Shown here: piece by piece, positions 11,201 to 21,439 of the stretch
Layout of the letters: the number at the start of each line of letters is the position of its first letter
How positions within the stretch are numbered: position 1 is the first letter of the stretch
From: Benincasa hispida
Taxonomy: Eukaryota > Streptophyta > Magnoliopsida > Cucurbitales > Cucurbitaceae
NCBI RefSeq assembly: GCF_009727055.1
Contig: NC_052353.1
Coordinates: 46,056,935 to 46,120,934, forward strand
Length of the DNA stretch: 64,000 bases
Direction of reading: 5' to 3'
Position numbers and translations under genes: made by a program
Notes under the pieces: generated by a model
The model's database searches: none
The model's input: only the letters and a program-made list of their open reading frames with translations
What the model was told of the DNA's origin: nothing

Positions 11201-12275
11201 CGTTGCAAAAAAAATTGCTTAGAAACAAAACACCTGGAATGTTGCCCAGCAATTCAGAAGCCCCTGGATCGAATGGGAAGGAACAATGTCAGTAGTGACA
11301 TTGAACAAATAAGTTTGACTGCCTGCGGGGATGCGATTGCGATAACCCTAAAGAACCTTTTTCAATCAGCATCCCTATCACTTACCGCTTTCTTTACTAC
11401 TCTCTTTACTGCTTTGTTATTGCTTTCTTAAATTAGTTTTACTGCTTGAATTTATTTCTACTTTAATTCCAGCTTGTGTTAATTTCGTGACTAATTGAAT
11501 TTATTTCCATTCCAGCCTTAGTTTGCGTTGATCTTAAATTCTCTGAATGAATGTTATAAATGATCACCGCAACGTCTTATCAATTTAGTTTTAGGATAAG
11601 CGTTGCGATGTTGGTGATACCATAAATAACGTCAGGTATGCATTGCGACGACAGGTGTATCTTGCACTAATAGATACAATTTGCGCACGTCTTCCAAAAA
11701 TGCATTACATTGATGGATGAGTTGCGCGCGTATGTACACTATGTTCGTCCTCCGCAAATACGCACTATGTCGATGGTTGTGTTACGCTAGTATAAATACC
11801 GTGCACCCGTCCTCCAGAAATGTATTGCGTTGATGGGTGTGTTGCGCTAATACATACGTTGTGCCCGTCCTCCGCAAATATGCATTTACAGTAACGGATA
11901 CGTTGCGTTAAACACTTAACATTGCGCCCGTCCGAAAAAAAATGATAAAATATTCACGGAGAGGGTAGTTGAATTGCTTCAGCTTTCGAGGGAATTATGA
12001 CTTAGCAGACGAAAGGACGTCTTTTCTGTTAAGTCATAATGGGAGGGTCGTGCGGCAGGCTTTTTAGAATACTGAAGCCTGCCACACAGTGATCATGTTG
12101 GGCCCATCAAGGCCTAACCTATAAATCACGCCTCCCTTAAGCCCGAAAGCTCATTTGCATCTCTTTGCGAAAGAAAAACCCTAAGAAAAAAAAAGTTCTC
12201 TCTGCATACCCATCCCCTTCTGAACTTTCTTCCGAAAAGAAAACAAATTTTCAGTCTCTTTCACTTCACTGAAAA
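11201..12275 (+). repeat. Gypsy C non-coding spacer with a ~60-bp tandem repeat
   Basis: About five degenerate units of roughly 60 bp run from 11,636 to 11,935. Each has an AAATGCATTGCGTTGATGG-like start, a GTGTTGCGCTAATACATAC-like middle and an end near GTGCCCGTCCTCCGC. The following 12,000-12,275 contains an imperfect inverted repeat (TTATGACTTAGCAGACG ... CTGTTAAGTCATAA) and a TATAAATCACGCC-like box at about 12,120, ahead of the ATG at 12,276. This may be an internal promoter for the downstream ORF. Confidence 0.5.
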
Positions 12276-14327
12276 AATGGCCGGACAATCTTCCCACTGT
12301 TCCCCCTAGCCATCATCCCCTTCCTGTGCCCCTGTCACTGCACAGGAGGCGACTTTCCTCACTACCAGCCGCCGCTTCGCCGGCCAGCCAAAGCCATCCC
12401 CAAGAATCGCTGGAAAACTCCGACAAAAAACCTCTGTAGTCGAAAAACACACCGCCGTACCGGTGAGGGCCGAGTACGGAGAGTGCCCCTGCCACGACCT
12501 AGAGGTGACATCCCAGTACTTCGACTGAAAGCAAACTGAAAACAGAAAGACGGACAGAGGGTTATTTGAGAGTATTTTGAGCCATTTAGAGAAGGATTGG
12601 GGGGGGGGGGGGTTACCGGAAGCAGGAAAGTGAACCAGCCCTGTCGTCAGAGGAGAAGTTGGTGGTGGCTTCGCGGAGAATGGCCTTGGCCATTTCGAAT
12701 CTTAAGAAGACTGTCCCAACAGACTCCAATGAAGAACCCATCAGGGTTGTTTTGGAGGTTGTAAAGGAGAAGAAGCAACCAGGGACGAATGAAGAGAATG
12801 AGAAGAGAAAAAATGAAGAAAACCGGGCGAAAGAAGATAAAGTTGCCCGACTAAAAGAGGAGAAGAAAGAAAAGAAAAGAAGTGAAAGAAAACAACGCAA
12901 GCGGGAAGAGAAACACCTGAAGAAAGAGAAGGAAGTAAGGAAGAGGGCGGAAAGTTTAGATTTTGATGGAGAATCAACCACCGCAAGGGTGGAAGAGGGG
13001 ATGTCAGCGCAAGCTAGAGCATCAGCGCAACTACCAATTTCATCGTCGCATACCAGATTAGTTGCATCTGAAGATAGAGAAGATCCTGACATCACCCCTC
13101 TAATGCGGCTTCGTAAGGAGAATGCGCCGCAAGGGTCCACAAGCGACCCAACTTTCTTTCAACGCATAGGAGAAGAGAAGGAGGCAAGAAAAAGAGAATT
13201 AGAGGAGAAGAAAGAGAAGATGTCACGTGCGCGCCAAATCATCGCCTCAGGCGATTTGGCCAGAAAACTTCACGATGAGAAGGTTCTCCATGACAACGCA
13301 AGGGCGAAAGAAGAAGAAAAAAGAAGGCTCGAGGATGAGTAGCGAATTGTGCTCGTCTCTGAGCCATTTAAAAGAGAAATAAGAGAAGAAGAAGAAGCAG
13401 AAAAGAAGAATAAGGAGGAAAATGAGAGACGCCGCAAAGCAAATGTTCAGCATGTCAGAGAGAGGAAGAGAAAAAAAATGCAAGAATGGGAAAAGGAAAA
13501 AGAAGAGCAACACAAGGTGAGGGCTCGCAAACAAAGACAAAAATCCCACCTCGCGTATGCTCAAGAAAAGGGCAAAGTGAAAGTAGAAAACAGCGAGCTT
13601 GCGTTGACCAGGAGGCACCCAACAACCAAGAAAGAAAATGATGACTTATGGATGGAAATGGGCTTCTTTCTTGTGTCGGCGCCACTACCAGATCTAATCA
13701 CCAACGTTGTGATGGAACATGGGTGGGAAACTTTCTGCCAGTGTCCATCCATCGTAATTCCAGCGATAGTGAGGGCCTTCTACCATAGCCAACTCAACGA
13801 CACCGAAGATGCGGTGATCGTCGAAGGGAGGGTAGTGTCGTTTAGCACAGAGGAAATCAATTAGCTCTAACAGTTGAAAAATTTCCCGGAATCACCGGGT
13901 AACAAGCTGATTGATGATCCTGAAGAAGAGCATATGGAAGATGCGCTGAAAGTATTAACACAACCGGGTACCAAGTGGTCGGTTTCCCTGACAGGCATAA
14001 GAACCCTCGCCTCCAATCAGCTGCTACCAGATGCGTGCCTTTGGATCTATTTGGTGAAAAGGCGACTCATCCCAACAACGCATGACAAGACAATTTCAAG
14101 GGATCGAGTTATGGCCGCATATTGTATAGCGCGCGACATTCCGATTAATGTGGGCCAGCTTCTTACGAAGCAAATTCGAGGTTTTGTCGGCCGTATAAGA
14201 GGTCAGTACTTCTTCCCATAGACTATTTCGAGCCTATGCCTATCTGTGGGCGTGGGCATTGAAGAAGAACCCATGCCAGAGGTGCACGACGTCATCAACT
14301 CTAAAATCCTGAGAATGCTTCTAAAAC
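12276..14327 (+). pseudogene. Gypsy C extra ORF: coiled-coil region plus plant transposon-protein domain
   Basis: An ATG (MAGQSSH) at 12,276 starts a frame that is disrupted before a poly-G tract at about 12,600. From about 12,620 one frame runs to 14,327 with in-frame stops at about 13,340, 13,862, 13,868 and 14,219. The first 300 residues are Lys/Glu/Arg-rich and predicted coiled coil. The C-terminal part has WETFCQCPSIVIPAIVRAFY, then LVKRRLIPTTHDKTISRDRV and INVGQLLTKQIRGFV. I recognise this pattern from the 'putative plant transposon protein' domain (PF20167, assigned from memory) found in extra ORFs of Athila/Tat-like elements. Its function is unknown. It ends at the insertion of LTR fragment L. 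Confidence 0.65.
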
Positions 14328-15840
14328 TATTGGATTTTATGTCCTACGACTCGTAGTTTGTAAATTAATAAACATATTCTGTTTTTTTTTTTATAAAGCT
14401 GTTATTAAAATTGTAATCTTGAATCCAATAAACTAAGGTCCTGAGGCTATTTATTGTAGTTTGAACTTTATGTAGTGACATAAATGTGGATCAAGTTCAA
14501 ATATATAGCCAAAATGGTCTATAGTATATGAATGAGGTTGGGCACCTTATTCTGGAGATACTATAGATGCGGCCCACTTTGTAGTTAGTACAAACGATGT
14601 GATCCTGAATCGTTCATATAGAGATATGTGAGTGGGGGCTTCCTATGTAAAGAGTTTACATAAGACTGAACCATGAAATAGTCACTTTTTACGTTCTAAA
14701 TGTAGTTTTTTGTATAAAACCGACTATTTCGTTAATTGATGACATATGTAACTTAATCTTAATCCTGAGCTAACTATGAACTCCTGTTCAATTGGATATA
14801 TCCTTAGATCTACATAGGTGATGGCAACTCAATATCGCTGGCCCAATAAGCTTCCCATTTCAGGGGTAAGATCGGGTGGATAGCTGGGAATATAGGGTGC
14901 GAGACGAAATTCACTCCTACCTGTTATAAGGATAGTAGATAGGTTTTTCCCTTTAGTACTGAATCCAGGTCTTGAACAAAGGGCCCCACCCTCTCCTTGG
15001 CCCGAGAGGGATTCGGTTTATAGGTTGGACCTTAAACCAATTGTTCATTAGAGGATCAGTGGAACTTAACGAACAAGATGTAGTCTTGGGGGTAAAACGG
15101 TTTTTATGACCCAGCCAAGATTACGAACAACTTGTGAAGGATTAGCTTACTAATCATGGTTATATCAAATGGACACAAATATATCTATAGTGAGGGGAGT
15201 GCAACTATGGGATTATAGTGAAATGACCCGTTAGTTAACGAATGTTGATTAGCTCCGTCTAAAGAGTTTAGCTAGCTAATCTCGAATTGTTAGAGCCCAT
15301 GATCTATAGGTCCATTAGGTTCCCCTAATAGCTCATATGGAATAAATTTAGAACAGTATGATAGAATAATTCGAATTGTTCGAATTAGGTGAAGAGAGAG
15401 AAATCAACAAGTATATGTGATATAGTGGTCGAGTTTTTCAGTTTAGAGATACAAATTTAATATTTAAATGTGATTTAAATATCAAGAATATGAATATGTT
15501 CATATTCGGAAGCTCAGAAATGATGGAAATGGTCAAAGATGTAAAAAGTCAAACTTTGACCGACCTTATATTCAAATGTGATTTGAATTTTGAGAAAATG
15601 AATGCGGATTCATGCTCGGGAGGTCAAAAAATTAGTCAACAGGAAAAAATCATAAAAAGTCAAAATGTTGACTTTTTGGTCAAAAGTTTGACTTTGACGA
15701 AATGACTATTTTGCCCTTTGACTAAGTTAATGGGAAAATTCAAACTTTTGTTGGATAATTCTACTAACAAAATAGTGGGCTAGGTGTTGGCTTATAGTGG
15801 AGACATTAAGCCCACTAAGATAGTGGATTTAGGTGTTAGG
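14328..15840 (+). repeat. Copia long-LTR fragment L inside Gypsy C
   Basis: Starts TATTGGATTTTATGTCC (TG mutated to TA) and follows the same order of landmarks as the other long LTRs in the window (CTCGTAGTTTGTAAA, GACATAAA, CACTCCTACC, AGAGGATCAGTGG). It continues into AAAAAGTCAAAATGTTGACT and AAAATAGTGGGCTAGGTG, then merges without a clear end into the 3' untranslated part of Gypsy C. It is probably 3'-truncated. The 15,530-15,725 part is dense in TTGAC/GTCAA. Confidence 0.65.
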
Positions 15841-15889
15841 TTTTGAGCTGAATTGCCTTAGTCGAGGATATGCTTGAGGACAAAAAATA

Positions 15890-15907
15890 TATCTAAATTT
15901 GGGGGTG
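15890..15907 (+). promoter_or_regulatory. Polypurine tract of Gypsy C
   Basis: AAATTTGGGGGTG abuts the 3' LTR start TGATAACTTG. It is preceded by GAGGATATGCTTGAGGAC, the kind of phrase that usually precedes this tract in Athila/Tat elements. An identical arrangement occurs at 7,375-7,391. Confidence 0.7.
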
Positions 15908-17768
15908 TGATAACTTGTAGAAATAAAAGTTATTTATACTTTTTTTATTTAAGATTATGCGGCAAAAAGAAAGAAAAGTTGCGTCGGCAGTAAAGAAATT
16001 GGCTTGGAATCGTGAAAAATTGTAAAGTGTCGTAAGCACACCTGCTAAACCCATTGCAAAGACATAATGAAATGTCTAAGTCTTTGTTTTGCATAAAATA
16101 GGTCACCGCATGCGACAATCGCTTGAGGACTAAATGAACAACGCATTATCACAGCATGCGACAATCATTCAAGAACAAAGAAAGAACAACGCAATTGCAG
16201 TGCATGTGATGATCGATCATGGACGCAAACGATCAATGCATTTCCACTGCATGAGCAATCGATAAAAGATCAAAATAATTTCACCGCATGCGGCGAATCG
16301 ATCGTAGATGAAAAGAGCGACACATTCGCAAGGACTTCTGACATTGTACAGCTTTTCTGTTGTACGATTCTGACAAATTGAACGTGGAGCAGAGCGAACG
16401 TTTCCACCAAGCCATGGCAGGAATTATTGGTTTTTCAGTAGTGAGGCCACTGATACAGAAGAGCCAAGTCTATAAATAGCTACCTTAAATTCAAAAGAAA
16501 GGAGGCGGTCTAAGAGACAATTCATAGAAATCTGGGGAGAAAGATGAGACCAAGACCGAGGTAAGTCTCGTGGAGTAAGAAATTATTTCTATTCCTGAAG
16601 AAGAAACTCTGTGTCAAAGAATCACTTCTACCTGGAAAACAAGCCTGAGATGGAAGCTTTCCACTCCATTCTACCACACGTCGGCAAGCAAATCGTTTCC
16701 GATCGGATTCGTGTCAAGACATTGACACTCTTTCCATATTTGTTCTTATTTTCCATTCATCTACTGTGTTCATCTCTAATCTTTCATTCACTATCTGTAA
16801 CAAATGCTTACCTAGATTTCAATGTCATTATCGTATTCATCATCATCTCTCTGTTCTTCACCATACATTCATCATCCATTTATTTCATCATGTGTAACTC
16901 ATCCCCAGGATAAAGGGGAAGGATTAAGCGAGTAAGTTAATCTTTGTTGAAAAATTAGCTAATGTTTTAGCTAAGCATGCTCGACCGGCATCTTCACCTG
17001 TGAGAGCAGAAGTGAAGATGTTATTCCGCCTCTCGAAAAGAAGGTTGGAAGAAGTGTTTACTAAGCGAAGAAGTATTTCCAGAGATAGAAACAACCTTGC
17101 GTTCATCACGTTCATCCCTGTTTCACCATAGACATATGGGAACGCAGCTGATCACTGAGAGGCTATGCCAAAGGAAAGCGGGACCTTAGTTGCGTCCTCA
17201 ACAAGATTGACAAACTTGTGATGTCCTTTCCCTCAACCCATTCTCTTTCTAACTCATTTCACAAGACTAGCCACCGCATTCATCAGATACTTTTGCACAT
17301 CTTCACAGTCAGTCCTCAACTTGTATATTATTTGTTTATTCATTTATTTTATCACCGCAATTTATTTTACCGCACTTTACTTATCACTGCAATTTACTTT
17401 ATCGCAGCGCTTTATTTTTATTGTCGCATTTTACATTTCATCGTATTTTATCTTTTCAAATCAATTCTTTATTCTTTATGTTTAACCGGTCGCATATACC
17501 ACATTAGTATCGCATTAATCATCACAATCCCCATGTTCGACCTCAGATCACTCTGAGAAACTTACATTAGAATTATACTTGGTTCTAGCGTAAGAAAACT
17601 TGTGACACGCACACTACATGAACGCATACTACGAACGCATATCATTATCATCGCATACATTTAGAACGTAGTATCGCATTATCACTGTCGCAAAGCGCAT
17701 ACGTACGTCAGCAACCTAACAAGTTATTGGCGATACACAATCAATGCATTCGTTAATTTATCATTACA
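15908..17768 (+). repeat. Gypsy C 3' LTR (copy 3)
   Basis: A complete 1,861-bp LTR, TGATAACTTG...ATCATTACA, followed by the GAGAT duplication. Compared with copy 2, the first 1.0-1.1 kb differs mainly by single-base insertions and deletions (for example at 15,944, 16,018, 16,246, 16,294, 16,548 and 16,571). The last part differs by substitutions. Confidence 0.85.
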
Positions 17769-17773
17769 GAGAT

Positions 17774-18456
17774 TAATAATATATACGATATATTATTTTT
17801 AGCTCTCATGTCCTTAAAGAGTTCACACCGTGAGATTCATGCTCGACTTCGTGTCGCTTTTATTGCAACTGCTTCATTTGGAAAGTGCTTGCATGGGTCA
17901 ATAACAGTGTGAATAGGGGGAAGTAGTTCATAGTAAGTGGTTGTAGGTGTCAGCATATCCTATGGTCTCTTCTATTAGTTTGAACCGTGAGATTCTTATG
18001 TTGCGTTGCTTTCATTTTTAGGTGGCATTAGCTAATCGTTTTTATGGCGATCCCCTTCGAGGGTTGTAACATAGGATTCAGAACAACTTAAACTTCATAA
18101 ATGGATAGGGTTTCTTAGTTCCAGCTTGAACATTGTCTTCCACTTTGAGGGCATATTTGTACCGTTCTATGAAATCTAAAAATGGAGGGTCATACTTACA
18201 AGAGTTACTAAGTGTTAGTAAGTTCTTGACCAAAAACGACAACTAAATGACTATAGGAATAAGAGTTATTTTGGATATAGTATTTAGTCAATAATGTTTT
18301 GCTTTAGTGAAAGAGTATTTGACTGCCATTTCGTAGCATCTATTCTGACTCAGTAAAGTATCATTGCAAATAAATAAACATATATGGATGCTTTATTAAT
18401 TTTGCTAAAATTGCATTTAGTTGCAATTTTCTCATAGAATTTGTTTATGTTTTAGC
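17774..18456 (+). other. Copia B leader (second part)
   Basis: Non-coding continuation of the leader cut at 6,154: TAATAATATATACGATATAT, then ATGTCCTTAAAGAG and two CCGTGAGATTC phrases (17,828 and 17,983). It leads to the gag ATG at 18,457. No other gene is seen. Confidence 0.6.
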
Positions 18457-21420
18457 ATGTCGAACTCAATTATACAACTTTTAACCTCCGATAAGTTCAA
18501 TGGAGAGGGTTATTCAAATTGGAAGTCAAACATAACAATGATACTAGTAGTTGATGACATGAGATTCGTTTTAACAGAGGAATGTCCTTCTCTTCCCAAT
18601 CCTAATGCAACTCGAAATGTTTGGGATGCCTATGACAGATGGGTCAGGGTTAACGAAAAAGCCAGGGCTTACATTTTAGCAAGCATATCTAATGTGCTTA
18701 CTAAAAAGCATGAAACCATGGTCACTACTAGAAAGATCATGGAGTCGTTACAAGGGATGTTTGGACAGTCGTCCTCATCGGCATGACATGATGCTATAAA
18801 ATACGTTTACAATTCACATATGAAGAAAGGGATCTTTGTTAAATAACACATCCTGGACATGATGGTCCACTCCAACATAGCGGAAGCAAACGGTATTGTC
18901 ATAGATGAGAGGAGTCAAGTTAGTATTGTTGGAATTGGTGTCTTAATTTTCCCAGAGTCTTGTAGTTTGTAAACAGTTTGTACACATTGTTAATAATAAA
19001 ATATATGTTATTTTATTTGCATTTACTCATATCCAATAAACAAAGCTTCATGGTTATTGTATGTAAAATTAAGCATGTATATGAGATATACAAGTGGATC
19101 ATGATGCCTTAAGTAATAACCAAAATAGGTCTATAGTATAAGGATTAAGGAGGGATACCTGATCATGGTGACACTACAGATACGACCCGCTTTGTAGAGG
19201 TTTGCAACTGTTGTGAACTACTACAGATGGTAGATCTTGACCATTCATGTAGAGACATGCGAGTGAGAGTGTCCTATACAAAGAGTTTGTATAAGACCGG
19301 ACCACGAGATGACTAGTCTCTTTATATAAAACGTTGATACTTGAGACTTACATCTCATCTAAATGACCATAGGTGACATGACCTTATCCTGAGTGTTTTG
19401 GGAACTCCTGCCTTTGAGGTCGGTTCTTTGATTAGGATGGGTGAGAGTGACCAGATTGCCAACTCAACATGCCTACCTTTTTGGAGATTTGTCTGATTTG
19501 GGAGCTGGGAACTCAGTTACATAAGATGGAATTCACTTCTTCCTCGAAGCAGGGATAAGTAGATAGATTACTCCCTTAAGGGCTAATTCCGGATCTTGAA
19601 CACAGTGGCCACAACTTCTCTTTGGAAGAGAGAACTCATCCATAGAAAGACTATGACTTATGTTCATTAGAGAGATAAGTGGTATTTAAGAAGTTAGATG
19701 TAACTATAGAGGCATAACGGTTATTGGCCCAATTGTACTTACGAGCAATCTGTGAAGGGTTATCGCACTGTTGATTGGTTCATATGGACACAAAATATAT
19801 CTGTAGTAAGAAGAGTGCAATTGTCGATCTTTAGTGGAATGTCTGGCAGTTAATGGATGGTGGATCTCGTGACTAAAGAGTTTAGTCAGTTATTCACGTA
19901 CCGTTGGAGCTTCAAGCTACAGGTCCATAAGGTCCCCTTGGTAGCTCAATAGATTCAAGTTGAGAATCAGTTCTTGGTATTGATTTGAAATGTTCAAATT
20001 GACAAGAGGAAATTCGATTATATACGATATGATCGGTGTGATGAGATACATCAATTGGAGGATTAATGTAAATGAGATTTACATTAAGTACAATGAAATA
20101 GAAAAAGAACTATGGTTTATATGTTTCATGAGATGAAATATTAAAACTATTGGTTTTAAATATAATATAGTAAGTTGGTTATCATATATATTTATAATAA
20201 TATTAATTTGGATAATTATATATTTTTCTCTAATAACCAATTGAGTAGGAGGTTATTGGTAGTTTCATGGTTACCGTGAGATAAAATGAAAAATATTTTC
20301 CTAAATTTAGTAGATTTAGAGAAAGAGTTTCCATTATCGGGTAGACTCACGATTTGCTGTCAAATGAATAGGATTCACTAAACGATGGTTGAAGAGAGAT
20401 TAAACAATTTTGGAGTGACATTACAAAATAGTTCACTCAGCTGGTCGTCTTCTAAACAGTCTGAGGCTTTTACTATACGATAGCTAGCCTTCTTCTAAAT
20501 GATTGGGCATCGTCTATACGATAGACTCTTGTCATCTCCCACTTCCTCAATTGTTTACACGATTATTATTCCTCCGGTTTCTTCCTCTAACCAAGTCCAC
20601 ACAGAGCCCATACTTCTGGATTCTGACACCAAGAATACCAAGGTAGCCATTGTGGTGGTGTCTTACTCAACTCGACTGAGTCGATGTTTTAGAGGTCGTT
20701 CATTGGGTTCATGATCTTGGAGATCATTGTGTTCGAGTTTGTTGTTGATCGTGTTGTGTTGTAGTCGCTGTGTTCGAGCGTTCGTGTGTTACTGTCTTGG
20801 AGATTGAATGAGCATTCGTGATCGAGGGAGTTTGAAGATGAGTCTTCAAAGGTATGTATTATCTTTTCCTTGATTATCTGGTAAAGCATGCTGTAATTTC
20901 GTATTGTACATAACCTGTAAGTTTCCATTTCTTGATTGTAATTGTGTATGTTCAAATACGAATAAAATTTGGAACGATCATTCCGTTGCTCATGGAAATC
21001 CTTATATCTAATTTTCTTCAAGTATAATTATGGAATCTCTTCCGAAGAGTTTCCTAATCTTTTGCACAAATGCTGTAATGAATAATATTGATTACAACTT
21101 GACAACTCTCCTGAATGAACTCTAGACTTATCAATCCTTAATGAAAAATAAAGAAGGGGAAACAAATGTTGTTTCCCAAAAGAAATTTCAGAAGGGTTCA
21201 ACATCTAGTTTAAAACCATCTGAAAAGAAGTCTGGATCTTCCAAGGATAAGAGTATCCTGATGAAGAAGAAAGGAAAAGGGAAGAAAAAGACTCCGGCTA
21301 AGAGCAAGACGAAAGTTGCGAAAGGAAAATGTTTCCATTGCAACGTCGATAAGCATTGGAAACGCAATTGCCCTAAGTATCTTGTAGAGAAGAAAGCTAA
21401 GAAGGCAAATCAAGGTAAAT
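18457..21420 (+). pseudogene. Copia B gag, split by solo LTR D
   Basis: From ATG 18,457 the frame reads MSNSIIQLLTSDKFNGEGYS and continues with WKSNITMILVVDDMRFVLTE, a very common plant Copia gag start. It is followed by the ILASISNVLTKKHETM region of the UBN2-type gag. It stops at 18,783, and homology continues with the phrase ending QVSI, where LTR D inserts. After D it resumes with IIMESLPKSF-like and LTTLLNEL-like words. A basic linker and a CCHC knuckle (CFHCNVDKHWKRNC, about 21,331-21,372) follow. Gag is nucleocapsid/capsid. This copy is dead. Confidence 0.8.
18927..21020 (+). mobile_element. Solo LTR D (2,094 bp) in Copia B gag
   Basis: TGTTGGAATTGGTGTC...TTTTCTTCA is flanked by perfect 5-bp duplications AGTAT (18,922-18,926 and 21,021-21,025). 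Excising it with one AGTAT restores the gag reading QVSI-IMESLP. It contains no coding region. It belongs to the same long-LTR family as E, G, X, I and J. A CTATACGATAG-type motif cluster lies at 20,470-20,530. Confidence 0.9.
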
Positions 21421-21439
21421 CTAATTTAATAGTGATAGA

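Larger units (their letters stand above)
6155..17768 (+). mobile_element. Gypsy (Athila/Tat-like) retrotransposon C nested in Copia B leader
   Basis: The element is bounded by TGATAACTTGTAG at 6,155 and ATCATTACA at 17,768, with a perfect 5-bp duplication GAGAT outside (6,150-6,154 and 17,769-17,773). It has a TTTTTGGCGTCGTTGCCGG primer site, as in Athila/Tat elements, a retrotrans_gag-like ORF, a separate charged coiled-coil ORF with a plant-transposon-protein domain, and a TTTGGGGGTG polypurine tract. No forward-strand reverse transcriptase was found, so it looks non-autonomous or deleted. Three LTR copies and one N at 7,131 make the left end suspect as assembled. Confidence 0.85.

Noticed and set aside
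12613..13140. 175-residue Ser/Phe-rich minus-strand frame
   Set aside because: It is the antisense of the Lys/Glu-rich coiled-coil ORF of Gypsy C; purine-rich coding strands routinely give such shadows.
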